NCBI GenBank assembly: GCA_015491995.1
Contig: WGFY01000055.1
Span: forward strand, 1-47,810
Direction of reading: 5' to 3'
Origin: Mesoaciditoga sp.
GTDB taxonomy: Bacteria; Thermotogota; Thermotogae; Mesoaciditogales; Mesoaciditogaceae
DNA: 47,810 nucleotides
A model generated the notes under the pieces. It did no database searches, was not told the DNA's origin, and was given only the letters and a program-made list of their open reading frames with translations. The position numbers and the translations under genes are program-made. Shown here piece by piece: positions 47,791 through 47,810 of the stretch; the stretch's first letter is position 1, and each line of letters begins with the position of its first letter.

Positions 47791-47810
47791 AACGCTTCTT
47801 AATTGTATTC
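47791..47810. other. Window edge upstream of tRNA-Ser
   Basis: Only 20 bases remain upstream of the tRNA; its promoter would lie mostly outside the window. Confidence 0.5.

Noticed and set aside
1-47810. CRISPR arrays, phage genes, toxin-antitoxin pairs, transposases
   Set aside because: No regularly spaced repeats and no recognisable genes of these classes were found on either strand.

Overview
The window looks like chromosomal DNA of a Thermotogota-type bacterium (AT-rich, short intergenic gaps, many 1-4 base gene overlaps, strong GGAGG ribosome sites, frequent GTG and TTG starts, an archaeal-type phosphoglycerate mutase, a TM287/288-like heterodimeric ABC exporter, substrate-binding proteins without a lipobox, an L-erythro-3,5-diaminohexanoate dehydrogenase). 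The phylum is an inference from gene content and style; I could not run a phylogeny. Most genes are housekeeping genes. No CRISPR array, prophage, rRNA or transposase was seen.

Layout. 1-1790: 3' end of dnaG and then rpoD (+). 1799-7422: a minus-strand operon gpmA-type mutase, PEGA-domain envelope protein, CoA-disulfide-reductase-like flavoprotein and sugar nucleotidyltransferase. 7483-11845: degV, a small unknown gene, yqeY, kdd, tsf and pyrH (+). 11880-18017: a minus-strand small beta-barrel-like protein gene and a complete oligopeptide ABC transporter operon with a palindrome at its predicted transcription start. 18116-26625: yggS, a phosphodiesterase, one half of an ABC exporter, dnaA, the other exporter half, trmB and an NhaD/ArsB-like transporter (+). 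26628-31293: a flagellar operon flgM, flgN, flgK, flgL plus an exported protein, behind a sigma-28-like promoter. 31390-32294: first copy of a short terminal-inverted-repeat element, a ferritin-like protein gene and tRNA-Pro. 32423-34821: divergent MFS and AI-2E-family transporters. 34793-37503: a minus-strand cluster of thioredoxin-like, DUF5685-like, J-domain/cysteine-string and polytopic membrane proteins. 37523-46703: second copy of the repeat element, then a long operon ABC-F, hutH, rnr, csoR/cstR-like, ctpA, amidase and iron alcohol dehydrogenase. 46681-47790: ABC-2 ATPase and tRNA-Ser (minus).

Most unusual points: two related non-coding elements (about 203 and 233 bp) with terminal inverted repeats and conserved hairpins; an amidase gene whose only well-placed start appears to be ATC; a CsoR-family gene overprinting 104 bases of the basic tail of RNase R and carrying a Cys-Tyr-Cys site instead of Cys-His-Cys; a probable leaderless ABC-F mRNA; dnaA lodged between the two halves of a heterodimeric exporter; and a four-gene cluster pairing a J-protein with a cysteine-string tail and a DUF5685-like protein whose aspartate motif resembles that of squalene/phytoene synthases. 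This last cluster is the best candidate in the window for an undescribed system, but its function is a hypothesis only.
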